Source: a virus
Length of the DNA: 35,872 nt
Direction: 5' to 3' (one strand)
Virus record (IMG/VR): IMGVR_UViG_3300042508_000497
Coordinates: 1-35,872 of that record
Shown here: piece after piece, positions 1-8,429 of the stretch
Layout of the letters: each line of letters begins with the position of its first letter
Numbering within the stretch: position 1 is the first letter of the stretch
Translations under genes and position numbers: made by a program
The notes under the pieces: generated by a model
Told to the model about the DNA's origin: nothing
What the model saw: the letters and a program-made list of their open reading frames with translations, nothing else
Database searches by the model: none

Positions 1-127
1 TGAACCACTTTCTAAAACTTGCCATCTCTGGCTCTGCTTCTCCGCCGTGCTGATTGTAGGCGCTGATCGTCAGAGTCATCGGTGAGGCCCAGTTTGCCGC
101 CCACTCAAACCAGCGCAGGCAGTCTGG
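1..127. repeat. Terminal direct repeat, left copy (contig overlap)
   Basis: These 127 bases are identical to 35746-35872. An exact overlap of 127 nt is the typical sign of a circular genome assembled with a 127-mer graph, although a physically terminally redundant linear molecule cannot be excluded. A glycosyltransferase reading frame continues without a break through the join, which supports the closure. Unit genome length is 35,745 bp. Confidence 0.95.
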
Positions 128-412
128 GCTAGGCACGGTATCGTCCTCTAGGTGCACATGAAAATCGCTGTTACGAAATCCCGTTTCCATACAGTAGCGG
201 ATCGTCGCCCCGCAGCCCATGTGCTCGACCGGGCTAAGCGTGGTCAGGCCCATCTGCTTAGCAATTTCTACAAGCTCGTCGGTTTTATCCGAACGATCTA
301 ACACGCAGACAATGTCGTATTCGCCCACCCCGTCGCAGGCTGAAAGCGCTCGCAGGGTTTGCGTAAAATAGTCAGGCCGATTATAGCCCGACACGGTCAA
401 AGTTTTGTTCAC
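1..412 (-). CDS. GT-A type glycosyltransferase, N-terminal part (gene continues at 35745-35483)
   Basis: The gene starts with GTG at 412, in a GTGA overlap with the stop of the preceding glycosyltransferase (TGA at 409-411). The frame stays open to the window start and joins exactly in frame to 35745-35483, giving a protein of about 224 aa. The N-terminus (MNKTLTVSGYNRPDYF) is typical of GT2-like enzymes; the nucleotide-sugar site is suggested by LEDDTVPSPDC around residue 90, an acidic DXD-like motif after a hydrophobic strand. The second half has a WGWATW motif and SRIQNIG, both seen in phage and capsule glycosyltransferases. Inference: it transfers a sugar onto a virion protein or a host glycan; the acceptor is unknown. 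It is the middle gene of a three-gene cassette placed between capsid and connector genes. Confidence 0.85.
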   Translation of the reverse strand, partial: MNKTLTVSGYNRPDYFTQTLRALSACDGVGEYDIVCVLDRSDKTDELVEIAKQMGLTTLSPVEHMGCGATIRYCMETGFRNSDFHVHLEDDTVPSPDCLRWFEWAANWASPMTLTISAYNQHGGEAEPEMASFRKWF

Positions 413-2550
413 CCCTTTAAAAGCGCATAGGCCGCTAGGTTACCGCCGGTGCCTTTATTATTTTGCAGGGCATCTTCGCCTAGCCCCTCCGGCCTAATGC
501 GCAGGCCGTTGGTACGGTTTAAATCTGGCGTGTTGCAGACTAGAGTTGCGATGCCGTTGGCCCGCAAGGCGTGACTCATAACAAAATCGTCCGCCATGAA
601 ACTGGCACGCTCTTTAGGGCTAAGCGCAACAAACTGCTTAGCGGTCATCGCCGGCCACAGCTCTGCCTTAGGCATGTCCTGGCGTCGGCAAGTCACCCCG
701 GCAAATCCTTCAAGAATCTCGGCCGCGCCAAGATGGTCGGGGGCGATGGCATAGCCAGTCTTGCCCGTCATAAAAAATCCGCAGATGCCTAACGCCGTCT
801 TTGTTTTGTTTTTTAGCTCGTCGGCGAGCACCTGCAAAAGTGTGGGGCCGTAAAGAATGTCGTCGTCTAGCCAGACCAGCTGCGCTTCGGGATCGGCCTC
901 AGATTCCATCAGCCCGACAAACTTGGTCGCTGGGCCGTAATCTTGTGTCCTGTGAATTTCTAATTTACCAGAATCGGCCAGCGCTTGTAGCTCTTTAGGT
1001 ATATCGCCAAAGCGTTCCCCAGTCCGTGCCAGCTTATCGGGCACCGACAAAATAATCCGATCTGCCGGGCGGTTTTGGCGCAGCAGACTTTGAATTGTCG
1101 GAAGTATCTTATGGATTCGGGTAGGAGTAGTCGTGAGTCCCACCACTACTTTGCCCACCCTATCGACTGGGCTAGGCAGTAAAACGGCGGCGGCTGGAAC
1201 AGTCCCGGCAGATAGCAGATCTACGTCCCAGCGCAGCGGCGGGCAGATTGTATCTGCCGCACATTTTACAAAGAGCACGATGCCACCCAGCGCTTTTGCG
1301 GTGGCCTCCTCTGCATCTTTTACAATGTGTATGCGTTTGCCGGCAATCTCAGTACCAGGGTCGGTTATAAATAAAGCCTGTATGGCTGCTGGATTGTCCG
1401 AGGTATCGACAAAGAATTTATGCAATCTAAAGCAATCCATGAATGGCCCGTTAAATACCATGGTGATTTGCCCCCAGTTTTGACGGAAAGATTCACGCAC
1501 GCAGCGATCGGCGTCTGCGGTTTGGCCGACGGCTCGTAAGCACTGTTCGATAAGCATTTTGGGCAGGTGTCCGTACCACTTGGCGTCCAAGTTCCAGATC
1601 ACGCCCTGCGGCCTAGGCAACATTTCCACTAGGTTTAAAAGCCTGACGGCTTCGCTAAAATTACCCTCATCGATAAGCACGCTGGCCAGATGGCCGTAAG
1701 CCTCTCGGCGTGTCGGGCAAAGTGTAATCCCCCTGCCCAAGTATTTTCGTTTTTTTACATGATCGGCGCACATCACGCCAGCCATGCAGTAGAGCTGGTA
1801 GCGTTCTGTTTCGCCTAGGTCTGGATGCTCTAGCCCTAAAAGAGTAGGGCCGATCGATTCCTGATATGCGCCGCGCAGATATCCCTCTTGGGCTAGATAG
1901 TAAAGATTCATGCCCGTATGCTGTAAGAGAGTGCCGAGAATACGCTTGTTGCGTTCGCTGCTATTTTTCTTGCAGGTGTTCGGGGCGTGAATGACTACGA
2001 GGTGATCCGCCAATCCCACCGCCATGTTGGGCACTGACTTTACCCTTTCGTGCACGGCCCGTTCCCAGATGGCGGGCAAGCTGCCGTCAGGTTGGCGCCG
2101 GAAAATTCTTTCTCTGCGATTGTCCCGCATTCCGCTGTTCTGCACGTCGTACCGGGTTACAAGGATCTCCCAGCCCTTCTCCTGCGCCTCCCGCTGTTCG
2201 ACTGCGTCCCGGTGTAGCTTCGCCTGCCCTGGGTCAAGCAAGTCGTCAGAATCAAACCAGACGACATATTTGCCCGTCGCTAGGCTAAAGGCTTTGTTGC
2301 GAGCGGCAGCAAAATGATCGATGTGGGGCCAGTCGGCGTGTTCGGGTGCGTTCAGATACTCTCCCCAGACCAAAGCCTCGCCAGCGGCCTCCTGTGCGCA
2401 AATACGCACACCCTGCGCATCATTTTTACCGCAAGCCGACACGCAGACGACTTCGTCCCATAGGCCGGCGGTGCACTTAATTAAACGGGCAACTAGTTCC
2501 CCTTCGTTGGGGCCGACGATAATAGCTAGGGAGACAAGGGGGGTATTCAT
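409..2550 (-). CDS. Two-domain glycosyltransferase with TPR-like linker
   Basis: About 713 aa. The frame is open up to 2598, but ATG at 2550 (MNTPLVSLA) is preferred because the upstream codons would lie inside the hairpin at 2569-2596 and the family sequence begins here. Residues 1-200 form a GT2-type domain with AAARNKAF (about 82-89) and the DXD-like WFDSDD (about 99-103). Residues 230-370 look like TPR-type helical repeats. A second catalytic domain follows, with GLTTTPTR (about 471-478), DYGPATKF (537-544) and the acidic WLDDDI (about 560-565). Two intact acidic motifs suggest two transfer activities in one chain. It is the first gene after the major capsid gene and is coupled to the next glycosyltransferase by GTGA. 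Such genes in phages can glycosylate virion proteins or alter host surface sugars; the sequence does not say which. Confidence 0.85.
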   Translation of the reverse strand: MNTPLVSLAIIVGPNEGELVARLIKCTAGLWDEVVCVSACGKNDAQGVRICAQEAAGEALVWGEYLNAPEHADWPHIDHFAAARNKAFSLATGKYVVWFDSDDLLDPGQAKLHRDAVEQREAQEKGWEILVTRYDVQNSGMRDNRRERIFRRQPDGSLPAIWERAVHERVKSVPNMAVGLADHLVVIHAPNTCKKNSSERNKRILGTLLQHTGMNLYYLAQEGYLRGAYQESIGPTLLGLEHPDLGETERYQLYCMAGVMCADHVKKRKYLGRGITLCPTRREAYGHLASVLIDEGNFSEAVRLLNLVEMLPRPQGVIWNLDAKWYGHLPKMLIEQCLRAVGQTADADRCVRESFRQNWGQITMVFNGPFMDCFRLHKFFVDTSDNPAAIQALFITDPGTEIAGKRIHIVKDAEEATAKALGGIVLFVKCAADTICPPLRWDVDLLSAGTVPAAAVLLPSPVDRVGKVVVGLTTTPTRIHKILPTIQSLLRQNRPADRIILSVPDKLARTGERFGDIPKELQALADSGKLEIHRTQDYGPATKFVGLMESEADPEAQLVWLDDDILYGPTLLQVLADELKNKTKTALGICGFFMTGKTGYAIAPDHLGAAEILEGFAGVTCRRQDMPKAELWPAMTAKQFVALSPKERASFMADDFVMSHALRANGIATLVCNTPDLNRTNGLRIRPEGLGEDALQNNKGTGGNLAAYALLKG

Positions 2551-2568
2551 ATTTTTTAGGTTGGGAAA

Positions 2569-2596
2569 GCCCGGTGCACCCCCCGATGCACCGGGC
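2569..2596 (-). terminator. Perfect 10-bp stem hairpin after the major capsid gene
   Basis: Bases 2569-2578 (GCCCGGTGCA) pair perfectly with 2587-2596 across an 8-nt loop. It lies 20 nt past the capsid stop codon and before the glycosyltransferase ATG at 2550. No long U-run follows on the minus strand (only TTT), so it may be a partial terminator, or a 3' stabilising structure that keeps capsid transcript high relative to the cassette downstream. Confidence 0.6.
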
Positions 2597-2616
2597 AACC
2601 CAGATGATTCTCTAAC

Positions 2617-3492
2617 TTAGACCAAGCGAACCAGTGAGGCTGTCGATCCACGGCCGCAGCCGTAGAGCAAGATGTAGGAACGGTTACGGGTTCCGAGGGT
2701 CGGGTTGTAGAACTCGCGCATTTGCAAGCTCAGGCCAGACACGGGTTCCGTGACGTTTTCTACGCTGCCAGGGTAATCGCTGGGCACTTCGGGCAGACGG
2801 GCCGCCACGAGAAGCGCTTCCTGTTGGGCCGCGAAGCCTTTGCTGATCGCGGAAGGGAGCGAAGGATAACTGAACACTTCGATGCCGTTCACGATTCCAA
2901 CTGAGCCGGTGCGGATTGCGTCACCTTGGATCTGGGCGTTTGCCACGATCGAGGAGTCGTTGAGCAAGCTGGCTTTGTTGTTCGGGCTAACAATTGCGTA
3001 GCGGCTGGCGCTAGGCACTTTGTTGCTATCCAGCGTTACACCCATCGAAACGATGGAGCGGTAGCTGAGAACGTCCGCCGCCACGGTCATCGTGGAGGTG
3101 TAGGACGCGGCGCTGATCGTGCCGAGCAAGGTGTCGACCATCTGTTTGCCCAAGGCGTGTGCGGCCGAGGCGGCAAAGCGCTCGATCAAGTTGATCGAGG
3201 AGCTGGCTGCTTCGTCGTCATTGATTGCCACGGTGCTATGAACAAGGTTGTTCAAGGTCACGATGCAATCAGTCTGCGTGCGGTCACCCGCGACGTAGCC
3301 GTTGGATGTGCTGTAGGCTACGGCAGTCGCCGCAGTTACTAGATGAGTGGTGATGATGTCGCCTTTACGAGCGGAGGCGTCACTGAAGTCCGAGTAAGCG
3401 GACGTGAGGAAAGGAAACTGCTCAACCAGCAACGCAAGCGCGCGCTGAGAAACAATTTTCCCATTTGATACTGATGCTAATGTGTTTGCCAT
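2617..3492 (-). CDS. Major capsid protein
   Basis: 291 aa. Identified mainly by position: it follows the protease-scaffold gene, and portal and terminase genes lie upstream in lambda-like order. The protein has alternating beta and helical stretches without signal peptide or membrane segments, and the size suits a HK97-fold shell protein. There is a good ribosome binding site (AGAAGGA, about 8 nt before ATG at 3492), fitting high expression. A strong hairpin follows the gene. No separate decoration protein gene is present between protease and capsid (only 21 nt). No motif proves the assignment, so a family search of the fold is still the deciding test. Confidence 0.8.
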   Translation of the reverse strand: MANTLASVSNGKIVSQRALALLVEQFPFLTSAYSDFSDASARKGDIITTHLVTAATAVAYSTSNGYVAGDRTQTDCIVTLNNLVHSTVAINDDEAASSSINLIERFAASAAHALGKQMVDTLLGTISAASYTSTMTVAADVLSYRSIVSMGVTLDSNKVPSASRYAIVSPNNKASLLNDSSIVANAQIQGDAIRTGSVGIVNGIEVFSYPSLPSAISKGFAAQQEALLVAARLPEVPSDYPGSVENVTEPVSGLSLQMREFYNPTLGTRNRSYILLYGCGRGSTASLVRLV

Positions 3493-3513
3493 ATTTCTAT
3501 CCTTCTTTCTTGG

Positions 3514-4398
3514 TTATCGTGCGAGCGTGTTTAGTTTTTGATAAATCGCGGCCGCACGACCGGGATTTTTTTCCTCGTTGAATTGCTTCAGCAACTCAGC
3601 GCGGGAAAGCACTGGGGCCACTACTTCAAGGGGTTTAGTTCCCTTGCTGGCTTCTAAATCAATTTTGAGACGGGCAAGCTCGTTGTTTAAGGCAACGATC
3701 TTGGGGTTCTCGGAAAGTTCGGCAGCAACTTCGGCCACGACTTCTGGGGCGGCTTCGGTTACAGCGGGCTCAGCGGCTACGGGAGCTTCCTCGACCACGG
3801 CTTCAAACTTGGCGGCAAATTTGCCGACGAGTTCGTCGATGCGGGCGGAGAGAGCGGCGATGGCCAGCTCGGCATTAAACGCCGGGGCCGCCGGTGCTGC
3901 GGGCGCGGTTTCGATAACCGGCGCTGATTCCTTTACGGTTGTATCCATATTAAGCGTTTTGAGTGTGTCAACTCGTGCCGAGTAAACGCCTGTCGGGTTG
4001 GCCGCTGGAGTGGTCACGAGGTCGACCGAGTAAAGAGTGTTAACGTCGGCCAGCTGCGTGCCATCCTCAGCCACACGCGGAACGCCAGAGAAGCTGATCG
4101 AAAAACCGATCTGGCCCGGCAGGGTGCTTAGTAGCTCGCTAAAATAGGCAAAGCCATCATGGCTTTCCAGCAGGGTCAGATCCGCACGGACGCGGCCGCC
4201 GTCTAAGCTAAAGTTCTCTAGGTATCCGATAATGTTTGAAACGCTAGAGCTGTGATCGGAAAGTACCTTAATTTGCCCCAGCTCATTGCCGGCCCGGACA
4301 ACTTGCTCTAGGGTGTCGGCGTCGATAGTCATGCCGTGGCCTAAAGCGGGGCCAGCGGTGATGACGGAAATTCCCTTAAATAGTTTTATTGAAGCCAT
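3514..4398 (-). CDS. Prohead protease fused to a scaffold-like C-terminus
   Basis: 294 aa. Residues 1-145 match the pattern of the phage prohead serine protease families: a histidine in VLSDHSSS (near 48), a beta-rich core, the serine motif FSISFSG (near 100) and the SVDLVTTPAAN strand that often closes the domain. Residues 155-294 are rich in Ala, Glu and Pro and then form a coiled-coil-like helix, as expected for an internal scaffold. This resembles lambda C/Nu3, where the scaffold is the C-terminal part of the protease. A methionine at about residue 151 (MDTTVKESAP, position 3948) could start a scaffold-only product, but no ribosome binding site is visible there. Its place directly before the capsid gene supports the role. 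Confidence 0.85.
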   Translation of the reverse strand: MASIKLFKGISVITAGPALGHGMTIDADTLEQVVRAGNELGQIKVLSDHSSSVSNIIGYLENFSLDGGRVRADLTLLESHDGFAYFSELLSTLPGQIGFSISFSGVPRVAEDGTQLADVNTLYSVDLVTTPAANPTGVYSARVDTLKTLNMDTTVKESAPVIETAPAAPAAPAFNAELAIAALSARIDELVGKFAAKFEAVVEEAPVAAEPAVTEAAPEVVAEVAAELSENPKIVALNNELARLKIDLEASKGTKPLEVVAPVLSRAELLKQFNEEKNPGRAAAIYQKLNTLAR

Positions 4399-4425
4399 GC
4401 CCGCGCATGGCGTGTCAAATTAGTC

Positions 4426-4659
4426 TTACTCTGCTGGTGGAATAAAGTGGGTGTTAGTTTTATGCAGTTCGGTAAGGATCTGATTTGTACTATTTTCGGT
4501 GCGAACCGTTGAGCTTAAAATCTCTTTAACGTCCTTTTCTATTCGCTCTGCTGCGTTAGATATTTGAAAGACAAACACGGGCAAAAGCAAAAGAAGGACG
4601 CCCAGAACAATAAGAACAATAAGAAGTATAGTCCCGCCAATTACTCCAAAGCCTTCCAT
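4426..4659 (-). CDS. Small membrane-anchored protein with helical tail
   Basis: 77 aa, not recognised. Residues 5-33 form one long hydrophobic segment very rich in Ile, Leu and Val (GGTILLIVLIVLGVLLLLLP). The rest is a charged helix (about 36-70) that could form a coiled coil. The layout resembles DUF948-like proteins by eye only. It sits between portal and protease, an unusual place for a membrane protein; it may be a moron acting on the host membrane rather than a virion part. Its ribosome binding site lies in the loop of the hairpin at 4664-4690. Confidence 0.7.
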   Translation of the reverse strand: MEGFGVIGGTILLIVLIVLGVLLLLLPVFVFQISNAAERIEKDVKEILSSTVRTENSTNQILTELHKTNTHFIPPAE

Positions 4660-4663
4660 TCAG

Positions 4664-4690
4664 TAAGCCTGCTCCTATGCGGCAGGCTTA
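4664..4690 (-). promoter_or_regulatory. Hairpin presenting a ribosome binding site in its loop
   Basis: TAAGCCTGC (4664-4672) pairs perfectly with 4682-4690. The 9-nt loop reads CGCATAGGA on the minus strand, so the AGGAG sequence for the membrane protein gene (ATG at 4659) is at the loop/stem edge. It lies in the 36-nt gap after the portal stop and could be a weak terminator or a translational control element. No U-run follows. Confidence 0.45.
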
Positions 4691-4695
4691 ATCAA

Positions 4696-6336
4696 CTACT
4701 TTCTCTTTTTGGGTTTTGCCTTCGGCCGGTATTTGCCGATGCCTAAAGCAGAGACGACCATGTCCTGCTCGGCTTTGGTCAGCTTAAAGTCAGCATCGTC
4801 GCGCATGGTAAAGCTATCGGTGGTAGGGGTGGGTTCAGGTGCAGTCTCCGGCTCGGCCATAGTCAGGTGCACGGTCGCCTCCCCTGCCTCTAGTGCTGGT
4901 GTGACGGTGGCGTCTTGGGCCGGCGGTATACTCGGCGGAGTGACAGCTGCGGTTGGCGCTGGCGAGTTAGTGAAAATCTGCACTGCGGTGGTATCGATTC
5001 CAGCGGCTTCACATTGCGTTTTAATGTAAATAGATTCGGCAATTTTCTGGTTTACAGCGGTTTGCCAGTCTTGGCCTTTTGAGGCGTAAATTTGGGCCAT
5101 CGAGGTCAGGCCCATCTTCAAATCTTCCCGGTCAGCTGCAGAATCGCGACCGGCGTCTATGGTCGCTTTTGCTGGCGTGTGATACTCGGCCGCCCACCAC
5201 ATCGTCATTCCCCTGGGTGGGGTTAGCTCACCACGTTTAATCGCTTTGGCTAGCGCCCACTTTCTGATCCTAGAAATAAATTGCGTTACCACTGTCTGTG
5301 CCACCTCATCAAACCGGCGCTGTGCTTGGCCAAGAATAAGGCGAGTGTTAGGCCCGCTTAGTGTCGATGGATCCCACATCATCGCATACGGCAGGCCGAG
5401 GGTTTGAGCGATGGCCTTTAAATACTGATCCATGTGGGTTTGCAGATTCTGGCTAGGCCGATCATTTTTAATCTCTCTCAATACTTTACCCATCGGCACA
5501 TTGAGCAACGCACCGCCGCCAAAGATTTTGTCAGTAGTTAAGTTGTAGTCGTCTGTTTCGGTCGGGTTAAAAAAGCCGGGGCCGCTGTTGGTGGTAGACT
5601 CTAAAGCTAGCCCAATCTGCCCAGCTCTTTTTAGCGCAAGCATTTCTGTCTCAAGAATTTCCGATCTATCGAGGCAAGTGTTAATGCAAGATGCCAGCTT
5701 GCTAATTGATCGCACTTCATCAGCCCGATCGCGTTCTGCCAGCAAGATCAAATCATTTGCCTGCACTTCAGTAAATTTCTCGCCGTCGTTACCCGTGCGA
5801 ATGTAGTAGCTAAGCGGCCTGCCGTTTTTGTTCAGTCGCACTCCGTCAAAAATGTTTGTCTCTGTGCCTAGGTAGGTCGGCGTTTCGCAGCGGTGCCCTT
5901 CAACCAACTGGATAAGCGGATAGCCGTCACCGTTATCAGTTAGCAACGCAAAAATTTCATTATCCCGTAACATGGTGCGGGTGGCCACCTGCTGCATGGT
6001 GTTCCAGTCCAAAATTCCCCTTACGTCGCAGCTGCCGCTCCACATATCAAACCACGCTTCGGCGTCTGTGTTCCATGCTTCGTCACTGGTACGGGATTGC
6101 GCTTTAATGCCGGAGCCAATCGTGTTGCGGGTAATAGTGTCGATTGCGCCGCGAATGGTCGGATCGTTATAGCAAAGCCAGCGGGCGAGCGATGAGATGG
6201 CCTGCCGTGATGCGGCGCTAACGTCCAGCCGTGTATCGCCTAGCTGTGCTTCGACAAACCGACGCTTACGAGTGTCGGGGCCGACCGCTCGGATCATGCG
6301 GCTCCAAGTCGTGATAATCTTTGAACCTAGGCCCAT
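4696..6336 (-). CDS. Portal protein (lambda gpB family)
   Basis: 546 aa, a normal length for the lambda-type portal family. Recognisable features are the N-terminal RKRRFVEAQ and LARWLCYNDP region, the NTIGSGI motif near residue 70, the central core with GHRCETP and GVRLNKNGRPLSYYI, and the region LGLPYAMMWDPSTLSGPNTR, which matches the conserved clip/stem part of this family. The last 100 residues are low-complexity Pro/Ala/Thr and end in a basic tail. The portal forms the ring at the capsid vertex through which DNA enters and to which the connector binds. It starts 1 nt after the small connector gene ends and is followed by the membrane protein and protease-scaffold genes. Confidence 0.95.
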   Translation of the reverse strand: MGLGSKIITTWSRMIRAVGPDTRKRRFVEAQLGDTRLDVSAASRQAISSLARWLCYNDPTIRGAIDTITRNTIGSGIKAQSRTSDEAWNTDAEAWFDMWSGSCDVRGILDWNTMQQVATRTMLRDNEIFALLTDNGDGYPLIQLVEGHRCETPTYLGTETNIFDGVRLNKNGRPLSYYIRTGNDGEKFTEVQANDLILLAERDRADEVRSISKLASCINTCLDRSEILETEMLALKRAGQIGLALESTTNSGPGFFNPTETDDYNLTTDKIFGGGALLNVPMGKVLREIKNDRPSQNLQTHMDQYLKAIAQTLGLPYAMMWDPSTLSGPNTRLILGQAQRRFDEVAQTVVTQFISRIRKWALAKAIKRGELTPPRGMTMWWAAEYHTPAKATIDAGRDSAADREDLKMGLTSMAQIYASKGQDWQTAVNQKIAESIYIKTQCEAAGIDTTAVQIFTNSPAPTAAVTPPSIPPAQDATVTPALEAGEATVHLTMAEPETAPEPTPTTDSFTMRDDADFKLTKAEQDMVVSALGIGKYRPKAKPKKRK

Positions 6337-6337
6337 A

Positions 6338-6667
6338 TTAGTATCCGACCGAAAATGGTTTTTCTACGAAACGCGGATAAGTCACTAGGGTCTGATCGCC
6401 CGTAAAGATTGCCGTCACCTCTGCGTCGGTCTTGCCGCTAACCAAGCGCCAGCCGTCTAGCGCCGCTTTGGCCACCTCCACCGGCGTGATGCCAGAGGTG
6501 ACTTGGTAGTTAAAAGATTTGCCAGCAACGCTTGCCGAAATCATTGTGCGCCCGCCATTTTGAAAGACGGTGGCTTGACCAGCTGCGATTGCTTCCAAGG
6601 CAAGGACAAGAGCCTGAGCGTTTTTAGACGCCTGAATCCAGAGAGAAAAAAGGAGAGCACGATCCAC
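6338..6667 (-). CDS. Small head-tail connector-like protein (gpW position)
   Basis: 109 aa, starting with GTG at 6667, 22 nt after the terminase stop. It lies exactly between large terminase and portal, where lambda has gpW. Helices at residues 1-28 and a short beta hairpin near 40-55 (GRTMISASVAGKSFNY) followed by another helix are roughly compatible with a gpW-like fold, but the protein is longer than gpW (68 aa) and no signature is decisive. The function is therefore assigned by position and should be read as probable. Confidence 0.6.
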   Translation of the reverse strand: MDRALLFSLWIQASKNAQALVLALEAIAAGQATVFQNGGRTMISASVAGKSFNYQVTSGITPVEVAKAALDGWRLVSGKTDAEVTAIFTGDQTLVTYPRFVEKPFSVGY

Positions 6668-6689
6668 GACTCCGTTGTAATCGTGTCAA

Positions 6690-8429
6690 TCACGCCTTTG
6701 CCTCTGGGGCCATAGCTGCCTCGGCTTGAATTACTTTACCCCATACCGCCAGCCCAGCTAGGTAGGTTTCGCAGTCGTATAAGTGATCCTGCCTACCTTT
6801 GATTCTAATCCACTCATAAAGATCTTTGCCCGTTTTGCGGTTTATTCGATGAGCCTTGCGATGGCTGGCCATGTGCTCTCGGTACTCCGGGCTAACGTCG
6901 TGCGCCACTTCCCACATCGGCCCCTGCCCTCGGCGTAACCACGCCAGCAAATCCTGACACGACGGAGAGCTTAAGAGGAGCAGGCGGCATCCTGCGTCGG
7001 TCGGTTGGTCGGAGCTGTGCACGCTTTTCATTCGACCGCCCACGCCTTCAATATAGAAAAACTGCCGCTCCTCTCCCTTAATGGCTACCCAGCCGTAACG
7101 TGCTGCAATCCTGTAGGTGTCTTGCGTTTCGTAGCCAGAGTCAATGCAGGTATGGATATTTTTTACGCCAAGCTCTTGCAAGGATTGGGCGATATCCTCA
7201 ATCGTTCGCCGGCGGCCTTCCTCAATCAAACGGCTCGATCCATCCCTGGCAAACGCTCTGACGACAAACCAGAACTCGTCGATCTGCCTATCGATTGCGG
7301 CTAGCTTAATGTGATCGGTTTCCCAGAGCTGCTTCTTGCCAAACGCACCTGGCGGTATGTTTGTTAAATCGTCGTCATCAAATTGATCCTCCCACGGCAT
7401 CGCACTCCATCCGTTCACCCACCCCTGCAACCCGTGTAGATAATGCTTTTCTGTAAGAAACTTTTTTGCGCAATCTGCAAAGGTAATCGTGGGGCTGTAC
7501 CAGCTGGGCAGTCGAAAAGAGCGCCGGCCCGTTTCCGCGCTGTTGTTCGCCGCCACCCACTTGCCCTGCTCGATCGCCTTGCGCCGGTGACTTTCCGTCC
7601 ACTTGGCGTCGCACTTCGGGCAGTAGTAGGCAGCCGTTTCAGAGACTCGCTTCATGTCCCACTTACCGTCCTCGGCTCTTGCCGTTTCGTCCCAGCGTAT
7701 CTGACCGAACTCCATCGCCTGAAACTCGCCGCAGGAATGGCACGGCACGTGGTAAGTTTCTTGGCTGCCCGCCTGATAGTTGATCCAGATGTCGCCGGTG
7801 TTCAACGTCGGCGTGCTCGTCAGCACGTGCTTACGCTGCGGAAACGCCTTAGTGCGCTCTAAGGCTAGCGAGTAAGCGGCTGCGTCTTTTTCGGATGGCG
7901 CGGCAAAAGAATCCAGCTCATCCAAAACGGCTAAGCAAATCGGGCGCGAGGAAAGATTGGCCGGGCTGTTTGATCCCACCAAAGAAAGCGTCATAGTCGC
8001 AAACTGCATCTCGAGGATCTTTAGGTCGTCCATGTCCTGCGGGAATAGTTGCTTTACTGGCCTGCACTTTTCAAATATGGGAGTTAGTCGCGTCTCGCTA
8101 TAAGAGCGGGCTAAGTCTGCGTTAGGCATAACCAGCAGCGCTGGCGCTGGGTCGTTTGCAATTCGGTAGGCTAACCACACTGCCAGCGTAAGCGTCTTGC
8201 CTGTTTGCGATCCCCAGCAAAGGGTGACGGTGTGAACGCCCGGATCGGCCAGCGCTTCCAGTACGCCCCGCACGTAAGGCGTCCACGTCGTGCTGTAAAG
8301 TCCGGGGCGAGCAGTCAGCCGGCTATCGAGCTGGATGTTGCGCTCTGCCCACTGAATCACCCCTGGCGGCTTCTCGTAGTGCCACCGCTGTCGTGCTCGG
8401 CGTCGCAGCTCGGTCTGCGCCTTTGTCAC
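6690..8429 (-). CDS. Terminase large subunit, GpA family
   Basis: 579 aa. ATPase: Walker A WGSQTGKT (residues 72-79), Walker B LAVLDELD (166-173). Two CxxC pairs (CHSC at 230-233, CPKC at 270-273) form the zinc-ribbon-like insert of the lambda gpA family. The nuclease domain follows, with acidic residues in KLAAIDRQ (about D380), TCIDSGYE (about D430) and LYDCETY near the C-terminus. The enzyme cuts concatemeric DNA and pumps it into the prohead. The GTG start at 8429 overlaps the small terminase stop as GTGA. Phages with GpA-type terminase often package from a cos site, which bears on the repeat array upstream of the small terminase gene. Confidence 0.96.
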   Translation of the reverse strand: MTKAQTELRRRARQRWHYEKPPGVIQWAERNIQLDSRLTARPGLYSTTWTPYVRGVLEALADPGVHTVTLCWGSQTGKTLTLAVWLAYRIANDPAPALLVMPNADLARSYSETRLTPIFEKCRPVKQLFPQDMDDLKILEMQFATMTLSLVGSNSPANLSSRPICLAVLDELDSFAAPSEKDAAAYSLALERTKAFPQRKHVLTSTPTLNTGDIWINYQAGSQETYHVPCHSCGEFQAMEFGQIRWDETARAEDGKWDMKRVSETAAYYCPKCDAKWTESHRRKAIEQGKWVAANNSAETGRRSFRLPSWYSPTITFADCAKKFLTEKHYLHGLQGWVNGWSAMPWEDQFDDDDLTNIPPGAFGKKQLWETDHIKLAAIDRQIDEFWFVVRAFARDGSSRLIEEGRRRTIEDIAQSLQELGVKNIHTCIDSGYETQDTYRIAARYGWVAIKGEERQFFYIEGVGGRMKSVHSSDQPTDAGCRLLLLSSPSCQDLLAWLRRGQGPMWEVAHDVSPEYREHMASHRKAHRINRKTGKDLYEWIRIKGRQDHLYDCETYLAGLAVWGKVIQAEAAMAPEAKA

